Positions 17,516 through 26,012 of a stretch of 64,000 bases of DNA are shown here, one piece after another. This DNA is from Algihabitans sp965233705. GTDB taxonomy: Bacteria > Pseudomonadota > Alphaproteobacteria > Kiloniellales > DSM-21159. The notes below the pieces were generated by a model. It was not told the DNA's origin, did not search any database, and saw only the letters and a list, made by a program, of their open reading frames with translations. The position numbers and the translations under genes are program-made. Each line of letters opens with the position of its first letter. Within the stretch, counting starts at the first letter, position 1. The stretch is taken from positions 1,426,001 to 1,490,000 of the forward strand of contig CBDDTF010000003.1 in NCBI GenBank assembly GCA_965233705.1. Direction: 5' to 3'.

Positions 17516-18781
17516 CTACTGCGCCGCCGCCTCGCCGGGCGCGCCGCCGCCCTGCTGCTCGCCCTCGGCCTCGCCCTCGGCCTCGGCCGGTCGCGCCAGC
17601 GCCTGCACCACGGCGGCCCGGGAGATGCCGCCCAGCAGCTTGCCGTCCTCGTCGACCACGGCCAGCGGGCCGTTGATCTCGCTGAGCCGCGGCAGGGCCT
17701 CGTCGATCACCGCGCCGCCCTCGGCGGCGCTGACCGGAATGGTCCCCGGCGATCCGGCCTCCAGGCTGGACTCGTCGCCGCGGTCGAGGCGCTTGAGCGC
17801 CGCCGGCGTGACGGCCGCGACCGGGCGGCCGTCGCCGTCGAGCAGGAACATCGCGTTGTGCGGCGAGTCGGAGATCTGGGTCCAGGCGTCGCCCGGGGTG
17901 ATCTGGCCGACCTGCGCGGTCGGCAGCTCCTCGACGATGCTGCCCAGGGTCACCACCCGGCCGCGATTCACGTCGCGCACGAAGCGCTCGACGTAGTCGT
18001 CGGCGGGGTGCAGCAGGATGTCCTCGCCGGTGCCGACCTGGCGCAGCTCGCCGTCCTTGAGGATGGCGATGTAGTCGCCCAGGCGCAGCGCCTCGTCCAG
18101 GTCGTGGGTGATGAAGACGATGGTCTTGTGCAGCCCGGCCTGCAGCTCCTTGAGCTGGTCCTGCATGTCGTTGCGGATCAGCGGGTCGAGGGCGCTGAAG
18201 GCCTCGTCCATCAGCAGCACCTCGGCGTCGGTCGCCAGGGCCCGCGCCAGGCCGACGCGCTGTTGCATGCCGCCGGAGAGCTGGGTCGGGTACTGGTTCT
18301 CGAAGCCGCCGAGCCCGACCAGGTCGATCTGCTTGGCCGCCCGCTCGTTGGCCTCCTGCCGCTCGACGCCGGCGATCTCCAGGCCGTAGGCGACGTTCTC
18401 CAGCACCGTCTTGTGCGGCAGCAGCGCGAAGCGCTGGAAGACCATGGACATCTTGTGCCGGCGCAGGTCGCGGAGCTGCTCCTCGTCGAGGTCGAGCACA
18501 TTGACCCCGTCGATCAGGATCTCGCCGGCGGTCGGCTCGATCAGCCGGTTGATATGGCGGATCATGGTCGACTTGCCGGAGCCCGACAGGCCCATGATGA
18601 CGAAGGTCGAGCCGGTGGGGATTTCCAGGCTGACATCGCGAATGCCGATGGTGTGGCCCGTCTCCTCCAGCACCTGCGCCTTGCTGGCGCCCTGCTTGAC
18701 CCGCTCCAGCACGCCCAGGGGGTCCGGCCCGAAGATCTTGTAGACGCTGCGGATCGAAATCTTGATGTCTTGCTCTGGCAT
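17516..18781 (-). CDS. Glycine betaine/proline-type ABC transporter ATP-binding protein
   Basis: The 421-residue OpuAA/ProV-type ATPase has Walker A GLSGSGKST at residue 64, signature LSGGMQQRVGLARA, Walker B VLLMDEAFSALDP, and two C-terminal CBS domains (about 280-395) that sense ionic strength or nucleotides in relatives. An Ala/Glu/Gly-rich tail ends the protein. It is the last gene of a second quaternary-amine importer, 16 bases after the permease gene. Confidence 0.93.
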   Translation of the reverse strand: MPEQDIKISIRSVYKIFGPDPLGVLERVKQGASKAQVLEETGHTIGIRDVSLEIPTGSTFVIMGLSGSGKSTMIRHINRLIEPTAGEILIDGVNVLDLDEEQLRDLRRHKMSMVFQRFALLPHKTVLENVAYGLEIAGVERQEANERAAKQIDLVGLGGFENQYPTQLSGGMQQRVGLARALATDAEVLLMDEAFSALDPLIRNDMQDQLKELQAGLHKTIVFITHDLDEALRLGDYIAILKDGELRQVGTGEDILLHPADDYVERFVRDVNRGRVVTLGSIVEELPTAQVGQITPGDAWTQISDSPHNAMFLLDGDGRPVAAVTPAALKRLDRGDESSLEAGSPGTIPVSAAEGGAVIDEALPRLSEINGPLAVVDEDGKLLGGISRAAVVQALARPAEAEGEAEGEQQGGGAPGEAAAQ

Positions 18782-18797
18782 CGGATGTCTCCCCGGC

Positions 18798-19706
18798 CTA
18801 GCGGCCGATGTTGAGATGCTGCTGCATCTTCTTGCCGTAGGACTGGGCGATGCGGTCGAAGATGATCGCCAGGAAGACGATGGCGATGCCGGCCAGCAGG
18901 CCGCGGCTGACCTCCAGGCGCTGAATGCCCTGCAGCACCTGGTAGCCCAGCCCGCCGGCGCCGATCATCGAGGCGATCACCACCATCGACAGGGCCATCA
19001 TGGTGGTCTGGTTGATGCCGGCCATGATGGTCGGCAGCGCCAGCGGGATCTGCACCGAGAAGAGGCGCTGGCGCGGCGTCGCACCGAAGGCGATCACGGC
19101 CTCCATCACCTCCGGGTCGACCTGGCGAATGCCCAGGTTGGTCAGGCGGATGACCGGCGGCACGGCGAAGACGATGGTCGCCAGCAGCGCCGGGATCTTG
19201 CCGGGGCCGAACAGCATCACGAAGGGAATCAGATACACGAAGATCGGCATGGTCTGCATGATGTCGAGCACCGGCAGCATGCCGGCCTGCATGCGGTCGC
19301 TGCGCGACATGCCGATGCCCAGCGGGATGCCGATCACCACGGCCAGCAGCGTCGCCGTGAGCATCAGCGCCACGGTCGCCATCGCCGGCTCCCACATGCC
19401 GAAGAAGCCCATCAGGAACATCATCGCCGCGATCGCGCCGGTCACCTTCCAGGACCGGGTGGCGGCGTAGCCCAGCCCGGCGATGATGCCGATCACCAGC
19501 CACCAGGGCATCCACAGCAGGAAGTCCTCGATGGCATTGAGCAGGTGCAGCACCGGCAGGAAGGCGATTTCCAGCGCCTCGCCGAACTCGATCACGACCC
19601 AGTTGAAGGCCTCGTCGATGGTGATGCGCAGCTCGCGCGTGTCGATGAAATCCGGAAACTCGCCGCTGAAAACCTGGGCGAGCAGTCGCGGGCTGTTCTC
19701 TGCCAT
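18798..19706 (-). CDS. Glycine betaine/proline-type ABC transporter permease
   Basis: The 302-residue ProW/OpuAB-type permease starts with an amphipathic N-terminal region and then has a string of transmembrane helices. The coupling segment is visible around EAVIAFGATPRQRLFSVQIPLALPTIMAG. It lies between the binding-protein gene and the ATPase gene and would form the membrane channel with that ATPase. Confidence 0.93.
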   Translation of the reverse strand: MAENSPRLLAQVFSGEFPDFIDTRELRITIDEAFNWVVIEFGEALEIAFLPVLHLLNAIEDFLLWMPWWLVIGIIAGLGYAATRSWKVTGAIAAMMFLMGFFGMWEPAMATVALMLTATLLAVVIGIPLGIGMSRSDRMQAGMLPVLDIMQTMPIFVYLIPFVMLFGPGKIPALLATIVFAVPPVIRLTNLGIRQVDPEVMEAVIAFGATPRQRLFSVQIPLALPTIMAGINQTTMMALSMVVIASMIGAGGLGYQVLQGIQRLEVSRGLLAGIAIVFLAIIFDRIAQSYGKKMQQHLNIGR

Positions 19707-19836
19707 GTCACGCCGTCCCCTGTTCGGCTTGCCCCTGGTCGGGCTCTTGCTTGCCTGTCACGGCCGCCAAGCGCGCAAACCGCGGCGGCCGCTCTACGAA
19801 AAGGCTTGATCAAAGGTCCAAAGAGGTCGTCGAAGC

Positions 19837-19880
19837 AAAAAATGGCGGCGACGGAGGCGCAAGGCCGCCTCCGCCGCCCA
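19837..19880 (-). terminator. Rho-independent-type terminator between binding-protein and permease genes
   Basis: Read on the minus strand, GGCGGCGGAGGCG pairs with CGCCTCCGTCGCCGCC (three-base bulge) and is followed by ATTTTTTGC. It lies 22 bases after the binding-protein gene and 130 bases before the permease gene, so it should attenuate the membrane genes. Confidence 0.8.
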
Positions 19881-19901
19881 CCGAACGCGCCGCGGCGCGT
19901 C

Positions 19902-20915
19902 CTACATCATCGACTGCTTGACCTTGTTCGCCACGTCCTCCGGCACCCACTGGGTCCAGACCTCGGGGTAGTTCTCGAAGAAGTAGTTGGCCGTCTCCTC
20001 CGGGCTGGCGGACATCTCGTCGCCCCAGGCCAGCACGGCGTTGATGGCGTCGTTCGGCACGGTCATCTTCTCGAGGAAAGCCGTGACGTTGGGCGCCTTG
20101 TCCTTCAGCTCGCTGACCACGGCGACCGCCACCTCGCCCGGCTTCCAGTCGGAAAGCTGCGGGTTCTCGCAGTTCGGGTCGGTCAGGCAGACGAACTTCT
20201 CGGGCTCGTAGGCCGGCATCTCGAGCCGCACCAGGTTGTAGCGGCCGATCACCGCCGTCGGGCCCCAGTAGTAGGTCAGGATCGGCTCCTCGCGGGTGAC
20301 CTTGCGGGCGATCGAGGCCTTCAGGTTGGCGCCGGAGCCGGGCGAGAAGAGCTCATACTCCTCGTCCATCTCCAGGGCCTTGAAGAGGTTGATGTTGATG
20401 ATCTCGCAGCCCCAGCCCGGCGGGCAGGCGTAGAAGCGCCCCTCGTCGCCGGTCGCCGCCTCGGTGAAGAGGTGGGCGTAGTCCTTCACGTCGGTGATCG
20501 CCTTGAGGCCGGGATTCTCCTCCGCCACGTAGTCGGGGATCCACCAGCCCTCCTGGCCGCCCTCGGAGAAGACGTCGCTCGCCTTGTAGACGTTGCCCTT
20601 CTCCATCATGTCGTTCCAGATCGACTCGGCGGTGGAGATCCACAGCTCGGGCGCGATATGCGGCTCGTTCTTGTTCAGCATCGAGGTCGCGGTCGGCACG
20701 GTGTCGCCCGGCACGATCTCGGTGTTGCAGCCGTAGCCCTCGGACAGGATCGTGTCGGTCACGTAGGCCAGAGCGCTGGCCGACAGCCAGGTCATCTCGG
20801 CGATGGTGATGGTCTCGTCGGTGCCGCACTCGGTCGCCTGCGCGGTGGCGGGCTGGAAGCTGGCGGCGGCCAGCAACGCCCCACCGGCAAGCAGCGAAAG
20901 CTTGGTCTTGCCCAT
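19902..20915 (-). CDS. Glycine betaine-type ABC transporter substrate-binding protein
   Basis: The 337-residue precursor starts MGKTKLSLLAGGALLAAAS with cleavage near ATAQA and continues as an OpuAC-type binding protein (ITIAEMTWLSASALAYVTD; FACPPGWGCEI-like segment). The start at 20915 has AGGAGG in front of it; the frame is open 51 codons further up without support. The ligand is likely glycine betaine or a relative. The dipeptidase/Ldh cluster begins upstream on the same strand, 412 bases away. Confidence 0.92.
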   Translation of the reverse strand: MGKTKLSLLAGGALLAAASFQPATAQATECGTDETITIAEMTWLSASALAYVTDTILSEGYGCNTEIVPGDTVPTATSMLNKNEPHIAPELWISTAESIWNDMMEKGNVYKASDVFSEGGQEGWWIPDYVAEENPGLKAITDVKDYAHLFTEAATGDEGRFYACPPGWGCEIININLFKALEMDEEYELFSPGSGANLKASIARKVTREEPILTYYWGPTAVIGRYNLVRLEMPAYEPEKFVCLTDPNCENPQLSDWKPGEVAVAVVSELKDKAPNVTAFLEKMTVPNDAINAVLAWGDEMSASPEETANYFFENYPEVWTQWVPEDVANKVKQSMM

Positions 20916-21013
20916 GTGTCGTCCTCCTGTTGAGCCTTTCTCGTCCGCCACGGCGCCGCTGGCGCCTGCATGCCGGGGCTGTCCCGACCCGGCGGACCTC
21001 GATGGCGGCTGCT

Positions 21014-21117
21014 TGTGCCGACGGCACACAGCCGCGTTTTGCGCAAAGCTGCCCTCAGCCTGACGCATGGATGCGCTTCAGGCAAATCGAAACATCTTCG
21101 CGACATTTCAAGGAAAT
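21014..21117. promoter_or_regulatory. Candidate operators upstream of the second betaine importer
   Basis: Three palindromes sit 100-200 bases before the binding-protein gene: TGTGCC-GAC-GGCACA at 21014-21028, TTTGCGCAAA at 21038-21047 and ATTTC-AAG-GAAAT at 21105-21117. They probably mark the promoter region for the importer. The remaining bases up to 21327 show no gene. Confidence 0.4.
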
Positions 21118-21327
21118 TGATGTGGGCTTGAGATTGGCAAGTCCCCTGCGCGCTTGTCCAGTCCCGGCCGAAAGTCCGCGCTCCGCCTGGGCGAATCGCG
21201 CGCCCTCGAGATCACGCCGCGGCCCGCGCGCGGCGCGCGAGTTCGACGCGAATTCTCGCGGCCGCAGCCCGTTTCTTTTCCCGGGCCGCGCGGCGGGGCG
21301 GCGCGACTCGATGGGCGCGCGACGGGA

Positions 21328-22395
21328 TCACGGCGGGGTCTCGGCGCAGTAGGCCGCGATGCGCGCGTGCAGGCCGCCGTCGACCGGCACGCCGTCCGCC
21401 AGCGTGGCCGCGCGCCTGCCCTGCCGGCCGCTGCCCGGCAGGCGCGCCCCCTCCTGCGCGGCGATCGCCTCGCAAAGGCCGGCGATGCGGCTGGCAAAGC
21501 CGCCCTCGGAGAAGGCCTCGGGGTCGATCGCCAGGAAAAACTGGCCGGTGCGCGGCGGTCCGCCGGCGGTGCCGGAGAAGGGGCTGGCGTCCTTGCCCAG
21601 CACGGCGCCGCTGAGCGCCGCCGCCAGGGTCTCCACCAGCAGCCCGGTGCCGAAGCCCTTGTAGCCGCCGGCCGGGGCCATGCTGCCGGCCAGGGCCTGC
21701 TGCGGATCGCGGGTCGGGCGCCCCTCGGCATCCAGCGCCCAGTGCTCGGGAATCTCTGCCCCCTCGCGGGCCCGCAGCATGACCTCGGACTTGGCCACGA
21801 CACTCGCGCTCTGGTCGATCACGAAGGCCGTGCCGCCGGCCCCGTCGGGCACCGCCAGGGAGACGGGGTTGGTGCCGATCACCGGCGTCTTGCCGCCGGG
21901 CGGCGCGATCGAGGCCGGCGCGTTGGTGAAGCCCAGCCCGACCAGCCCGGCCTCCGCCAGACGCTCGGTATGGTAGCCCAGCACGCCGCAGTTGTAGGAA
22001 TTGTGGATCGCCAGGCCCGCGACCCCCTGCGCCCGGGCGCGCGGCACCAGCGTCTCGAACCCCAGGTCGATGGCCGGGTGCGCGAAGCCGCAGCCGGCGT
22101 CGACCCGCAGGCTCCCGGGCCGCGGCGTCTCCAGCCGCGGCACCGCATCGCCGTCGACCTTGCCGCAGCGCAGATGGTCGCAATAGGTCGGCACGTACAG
22201 CAGACCGTGGCTGCGGATGCCATCCCGCTCGGCCGCGGCCACCGCCCGGGCCAGGGCCCGCGCCGCCGGCGGCCGGGCGCCAGCACCCGCCAGGGCGCGG
22301 TAGGCCAGCTCCTCCACCTCCCGCAGGCTCAGCCACCGCTCGCTCGTCTGCACTCCTGTCTCCGTCAATCCTCGTCCTTTCCGTTTCAGGTCCAT
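21328..22395 (-). CDS. Malate/L-lactate (Ldh/YlbC-type) NAD(P)-dependent dehydrogenase
   Basis: The 355-residue protein belongs to the Ldh/MDH type-2 oxidoreductases (AllD, DpkA, ComC relatives), which act on 2-hydroxy, 2-oxo or cyclic imino acids and are unrelated to classical Rossmann dehydrogenases. HNSYNCGVLGYHTERLAEAG carries the catalytic His, followed by the conserved GTNPVSLAVP and the C-terminal AGGYKGFGTGLLVE. The ATG directly abuts the stop codon of the DUF3726 gene, so it is the last gene of a coupled four-gene unit. The substrate is unknown. Confidence 0.9.
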   Translation of the reverse strand: MDLKRKGRGLTETGVQTSERWLSLREVEELAYRALAGAGARPPAARALARAVAAAERDGIRSHGLLYVPTYCDHLRCGKVDGDAVPRLETPRPGSLRVDAGCGFAHPAIDLGFETLVPRARAQGVAGLAIHNSYNCGVLGYHTERLAEAGLVGLGFTNAPASIAPPGGKTPVIGTNPVSLAVPDGAGGTAFVIDQSASVVAKSEVMLRAREGAEIPEHWALDAEGRPTRDPQQALAGSMAPAGGYKGFGTGLLVETLAAALSGAVLGKDASPFSGTAGGPPRTGQFFLAIDPEAFSEGGFASRIAGLCEAIAAQEGARLPGSGRQGRRAATLADGVPVDGGLHARIAAYCAETPP

Positions 22396-23097
22396 TCAGT
22401 CCTTGTCCGACAGCCCCGCCCCAGCCCCCGCCGCCCGCGACCCGGCGCTGGCGGGAACCAGGCTGCGGCGACCCAGCGCGGCGATCCGCGCCCAGCTTTC
22501 GCGGGCGACCGCCGCCCCCCGGTCGAGAGGAGCCGGCGCCAGGCGCACCGGGGGCCGGCCCGGCGCGCGGCCCGCGCGCGCCGCCGTCAGGTCGGCCAGC
22601 GGCGTGCGCGCCAGCGCCCGCCACCCTCCCGCGACCAGCGCGGCGCCACCGTCGCGGCAGAGGGCCCGCCCGCCCGGCCAGGCCAGCGCCAGGGCGGGTC
22701 CGCCAGCGGCGCTGTAGAGGCCGAGCACGGCGAGCACCAGCAAGGGCCGCTCGGCCCGCGCCAGGACCAGACTGCGGCAGCCCCCGGCACCGGCGCGCAG
22801 CAGATCCGCCGCAGCCGGCCCCGCCGACCAGGCCGCCGCCGGGCGGCCGCCGGCAGCGCTCAGGCGGTCGCCGCGTGCGTCGCAGCGCAGCTCGACCGCC
22901 GCCGTCTCGCCCGCGTTCCAGGCCTCCAGGCTGGCCAGGGCCAGCTCCGCGCCGGCGAAGCCGTGGCGGCACAGCCAGGCGGCGGCGGCCCCGAAGTCCT
23001 CGGCATGGCCCTGCGGAAGCCCGGCGCCGAGCGCCGCCCGGCGCAGCGCGAGCTCCACCTCGTTCAACGAGACCCGCAAGGCTTCGGCCCCGCTCAT
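22396..23097 (-). CDS. DUF3726-like protein
   Basis: The 233-residue protein is alanine-rich and begins MSGAEALRVSLNEVELALRR; NEVExxxxxAAxGAGxPxGxAED is the pattern I associate with DUF3726. That N-terminus also resembles the start of Ldh-type enzymes. No catalytic motif is recognisable. It overlaps the upstream gene by four bases and abuts the Ldh gene. Function unknown; a role as partner or subunit of the Ldh-type enzyme is speculation from the context. Confidence 0.75.
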   Translation of the reverse strand: MSGAEALRVSLNEVELALRRAALGAGLPQGHAEDFGAAAAWLCRHGFAGAELALASLEAWNAGETAAVELRCDARGDRLSAAGGRPAAAWSAGPAAADLLRAGAGGCRSLVLARAERPLLVLAVLGLYSAAGGPALALAWPGGRALCRDGGAALVAGGWRALARTPLADLTAARAGRAPGRPPVRLAPAPLDRGAAVARESWARIAALGRRSLVPASAGSRAAGAGAGLSDKD

Positions 23098-24758
23098 AGC
23101 ACGGCGCCCGGCGAGTCGCGCCGCAAGACCGGCAGGCACCAGTCGTCGGCGCCGGGGGCGCCCAGCTCCTCGGGCAGCGGCGCGCCCTGATACATGGCGA
23201 TGCGGGTCCAGCGATCGGACTTGGGATCGAACTTGGCCGCGCCGAAGAAGGAGAGCTTGCAGCGCAGCAGGTCGATCGGATGGCAGTCGGCCCCGACCAG
23301 GTTGTCGCGGACCTCGCCGTAGGGGTGCGCGGCCACCACCTGGATGCGCCGGACCAGGTGGCGCAGCTCGGGGTGGCGCAGCAGCAGCCGCGCGACGCAG
23401 TCCCGCCCCGGCAGGCCGTCCAGCAACGCGGCGAGCCGCTGCACGTCGCGGGCGATGGCCAGCGGCATCTCCCGGTCCGCCCCGGGCTCGCTGGCGCGCT
23501 CGCCCAGGCGCGGCTCCAGCTTCTCCTCGGAGACGTACCAGAAGTGCTGCTGGGCGCCGGGCGCGTCGAAGTCGAGCCGCAACGCCCAGTCGTACTGGCG
23601 CGCGATCAGCCGGCGCAGCCCGGCCAGCGACATGGCCGGGTCGAGCTGACCGCCCTCGGGCGCGGTCATGCCCTCTGCCAGCGCGTCCACCAGCGGCCCG
23701 TGCGGCTCCAGCAGCAGCGCCACCAGCAGTTCCTGCGCTTCCAGCCCCAACTCCGCCTCGGCCCAGCGGAACAGCCGGTCCCAGGGCCGCGCCGCCGTCC
23801 AGAGCTGAGCGGCGTCGCCCGTGGCGGCGGCCAGCCGGTCGATGTCGGCCCGCAGCCGGCGATTGCTGTCGGTCTGGCGTGCGTCCTCGACCAGCCACTC
23901 GTCGACATGGGCGGCGGCGCGGCCCAGCAGCCGGCGGAAGTGCGCGGCCTCGGCCGGGCCCGCGTCGGGCAGCCCGCGCACCCGCGCCAGCGCCGTCTCG
24001 CGCGCCGTCATCCAGTTGTGGATCAGCACCGGGTGGCTGATCAGGAAAGGGGCCATGCCAAGCCCGGTGGAGTTGCCGACGCCCAGGTAGCGCCGCACCG
24101 CCGGCGCCAGCCGGACGGCCGTCGCCGGCGCCCGCGCCGCCGCCACATGCTCGGCCAGGTCCTGGGTGAAGCCGCGAATGAGGTAGACCGCCAGCATCTC
24201 CGGCTGGAAGGCGCCGCGGAACTCGGGCCGCGCCGCCAGGCATTCGCGGTCGGCGATGCCGAACTTGCCGTTGCCGTAAACCGCCGTGGTGCGCATCAGG
24301 TAGCCGACCCCGGCCAGCATCGCCGCGTCCGGCTGGCGGCCGGCGGCCAGGCGCTCGACGACGTGGGCGAACATGCGCACCGACTTGTTGGCGCGCGAGA
24401 GCACCAGCTCGCGCGGGGTGAAGCGCCCCGCCTCCTGGCGCGGCAGGCTGGCCGCCAGCCGTGCCAGTTCGGCCGCGTCGGGGCGACCGTCGTAGAGCGC
24501 GAAGGTGGCGTCCCAGGCCTCGGCGATCACCCGGTCGCTGCGCGCCTCGGGCGCCAGGTCCTGCGAGACGGCGACCAGACTGTAGCTGCGCCCGCCCAGC
24601 TCCAGGGTGTAGACGGCGCGGCCGTGACCGGCGGCGTCCATCTCCCACAGCGGGCGGGCGACCCGCGCCCCGCTCCCGCCCGCGCCGAGCCGGCGCAGCA
24701 GCGTCGGCATGAAGCTCAGCCGGGTGGGAAAGAAGCAGCCCAGGCGCGCCAGGCGCAT
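23094..24758 (-). CDS. Conserved protein of unknown function in dipeptidase/DUF3726/Ldh cluster
   Basis: The protein is 554 residues from the chosen start. It begins MRLARLGCFFPTRLSFMPTL and contains ordered, non-repetitive sequence such as MRTTAVYGNGKFGIADREC and GVGNSTGLGMAPFLISHPVL, with a late DNLVGADCHPIDLLRCKLSF. No signal peptide or transmembrane helix is evident. An alternative ATG at 24830 would add 24 low-complexity residues and overlap the dipeptidase gene. I prefer 24758 because the upstream part looks like minisatellite-like filler. I cannot assign a fold or reaction. Confidence 0.8.
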   Translation of the reverse strand: MRLARLGCFFPTRLSFMPTLLRRLGAGGSGARVARPLWEMDAAGHGRAVYTLELGGRSYSLVAVSQDLAPEARSDRVIAEAWDATFALYDGRPDAAELARLAASLPRQEAGRFTPRELVLSRANKSVRMFAHVVERLAAGRQPDAAMLAGVGYLMRTTAVYGNGKFGIADRECLAARPEFRGAFQPEMLAVYLIRGFTQDLAEHVAAARAPATAVRLAPAVRRYLGVGNSTGLGMAPFLISHPVLIHNWMTARETALARVRGLPDAGPAEAAHFRRLLGRAAAHVDEWLVEDARQTDSNRRLRADIDRLAAATGDAAQLWTAARPWDRLFRWAEAELGLEAQELLVALLLEPHGPLVDALAEGMTAPEGGQLDPAMSLAGLRRLIARQYDWALRLDFDAPGAQQHFWYVSEEKLEPRLGERASEPGADREMPLAIARDVQRLAALLDGLPGRDCVARLLLRHPELRHLVRRIQVVAAHPYGEVRDNLVGADCHPIDLLRCKLSFFGAAKFDPKSDRWTRIAMYQGAPLPEELGAPGADDWCLPVLRRDSPGAVL

Positions 24759-24816
24759 GACCTGCGCCGGCGGGCGCAGGGGCACCGCCGCGGCCGCCGC
24801 GGCGCGGGGCGGTGCC

Positions 24817-25902
24817 TCAGCCGGTCGCATGGCGCCGGGCCGAGGCCGCGTCGGCCGTCCGACTGTCGGCCGTCTGACTGTCGGCGGCCGGGCTCTCGGT
24901 GTGCTGGCTGTCTGCGGTCTGGGGCGCGAAGGAGCGTTCGAAGAAGGCGAGCCAGTTCTCGCCCATGATCTGCGCCACCTCCGCCGCGGAGAAGCCGACC
25001 CGGGCCAGCCCGTCGGCGATCTTGGCGAAGTCGCGGTTGTCGCGGAACCAGGCCGGCTGCGGCGGAAAGCCCGCCTGCGCCGCCGAGCCCTCGCCGTAGT
25101 CGGTCTGCTTCGACCAGCGGCCGTTGCGCATCCAGGCCACCACGCTGTCCGGCTGGTCCTGGCAGAGGTCGCTGCCCAGCCCCAGGCGCGCCACCCCCAT
25201 CAGATCGGCCGTGCGCGCCACCATCTCGCAGAAGGACTCCAGGCGGCAGTCCGACTTGTCCTTGAGGTGGTGGGGATAGGCCGAAAAGCCCAGCATCCCG
25301 CCGCTCTGCGCCAGCGCGCGCAGCACCCGGTCCGACTTGTTGCGCAGCGCCGGGTGCCAGAAGGCCGGGTTGGCGTGGGTGATCGCGATCGGCCGCGTCG
25401 ACAGCTCGATCGCCTCCAGGGTCGAGCGCTCGGACGAGTGGCTCATGTCGACCACCAGACCGACCCGGTTCATCTCCGCCACCACCTGCCGGCCCATGCG
25501 CGTCAGACCCGGGTCCTCCGCCTCGTAGCAGCCGGTCGCCAGCAGCGACTGGTTGTTGTAGCTGAGCTGCATGAAGCGCACCCCCAGCGCATGCAGCACC
25601 TCCACCAGACCGATGTCGTCCTCGATCGCCGAGCAGTTCTGCAGCCCGAAAAAGATCGCCGTGCGACCCTCCGCCCGCGCCCGCCGCACGTCCGCCGCGC
25701 TGCGACCGGCGAAGATCAGCTCCGGATAGGCCGCGAACCGGCGGTTCCAGGCCTCGATGTTCGCAACCGTCTCGCGGAAGTTCTCGTGATAGCAGATCGT
25801 CACATGCACCGCCGAAACCCCGCCGGCGCGCATCTGACGGAAAATCTCCTCCGACCAGGCGCTGTACTGCAGTCCATCGATGATCAGCGGCGGCTGTCGC
25901 AT
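24817..25902 (-). CDS. Membrane dipeptidase family (renal dipeptidase-like, M19) protein
   Basis: The 361-residue protein is an amidohydrolase-fold member of the M19 dipeptidases. VVDMSHSSERSTLEAI, ITHANPAFWHP and GLGSDLCQDQ supply family metal and catalytic residues, but the usual N-terminal HxD is replaced by IIDGLQYSAWSEE, so one metal ligand pair differs. Relatives sit in glycine betaine catabolism regions (for example beside dgcA in pseudomonads), which fits the adjacent betaine importer. The C-terminus ends in degenerate ADSQTADSRTADAAS repeats encoded by a small tandem repeat. It is the first gene of the cluster. Confidence 0.88.
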   Translation of the reverse strand: MRQPPLIIDGLQYSAWSEEIFRQMRAGGVSAVHVTICYHENFRETVANIEAWNRRFAAYPELIFAGRSAADVRRARAEGRTAIFFGLQNCSAIEDDIGLVEVLHALGVRFMQLSYNNQSLLATGCYEAEDPGLTRMGRQVVAEMNRVGLVVDMSHSSERSTLEAIELSTRPIAITHANPAFWHPALRNKSDRVLRALAQSGGMLGFSAYPHHLKDKSDCRLESFCEMVARTADLMGVARLGLGSDLCQDQPDSVVAWMRNGRWSKQTDYGEGSAAQAGFPPQPAWFRDNRDFAKIADGLARVGFSAAEVAQIMGENWLAFFERSFAPQTADSQHTESPAADSQTADSRTADAASARRHATG

Positions 25903-25939
25903 GGCGGCGTCCCGACCTCCCGGGAAAGGCTCGTCGAGA

Positions 25940-25992
25940 GAAAATTTTCAATCAAGCCGAATTCTTTTCGCTATATTTCAGAAAAATTGAAA
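25940..25992. promoter_or_regulatory. Candidate LysR binding region between dipeptidase and lysR genes
   Basis: An AT-rich patch in the 110-base divergent gap contains the palindrome GAAAATTTTC (25940-25949) and TTTCA-N7-TGAAA (25976-25992), the latter with the T-N11-A shape of LysR boxes. Both promoters probably lie here. Confidence 0.5.
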
Positions 25993-26012
25993 TCTGTGAG
26001 GACTCCTGCCAC

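Noticed and set aside
24758..24830. Longer start for the 554-residue cluster protein
   Set aside because: The extra 24 residues are low-complexity (Ala/Pro/Arg) and neither start has a strong ribosome site. The internal MRLARLGCFFPTRLSF start looks like a genuine N-terminus.
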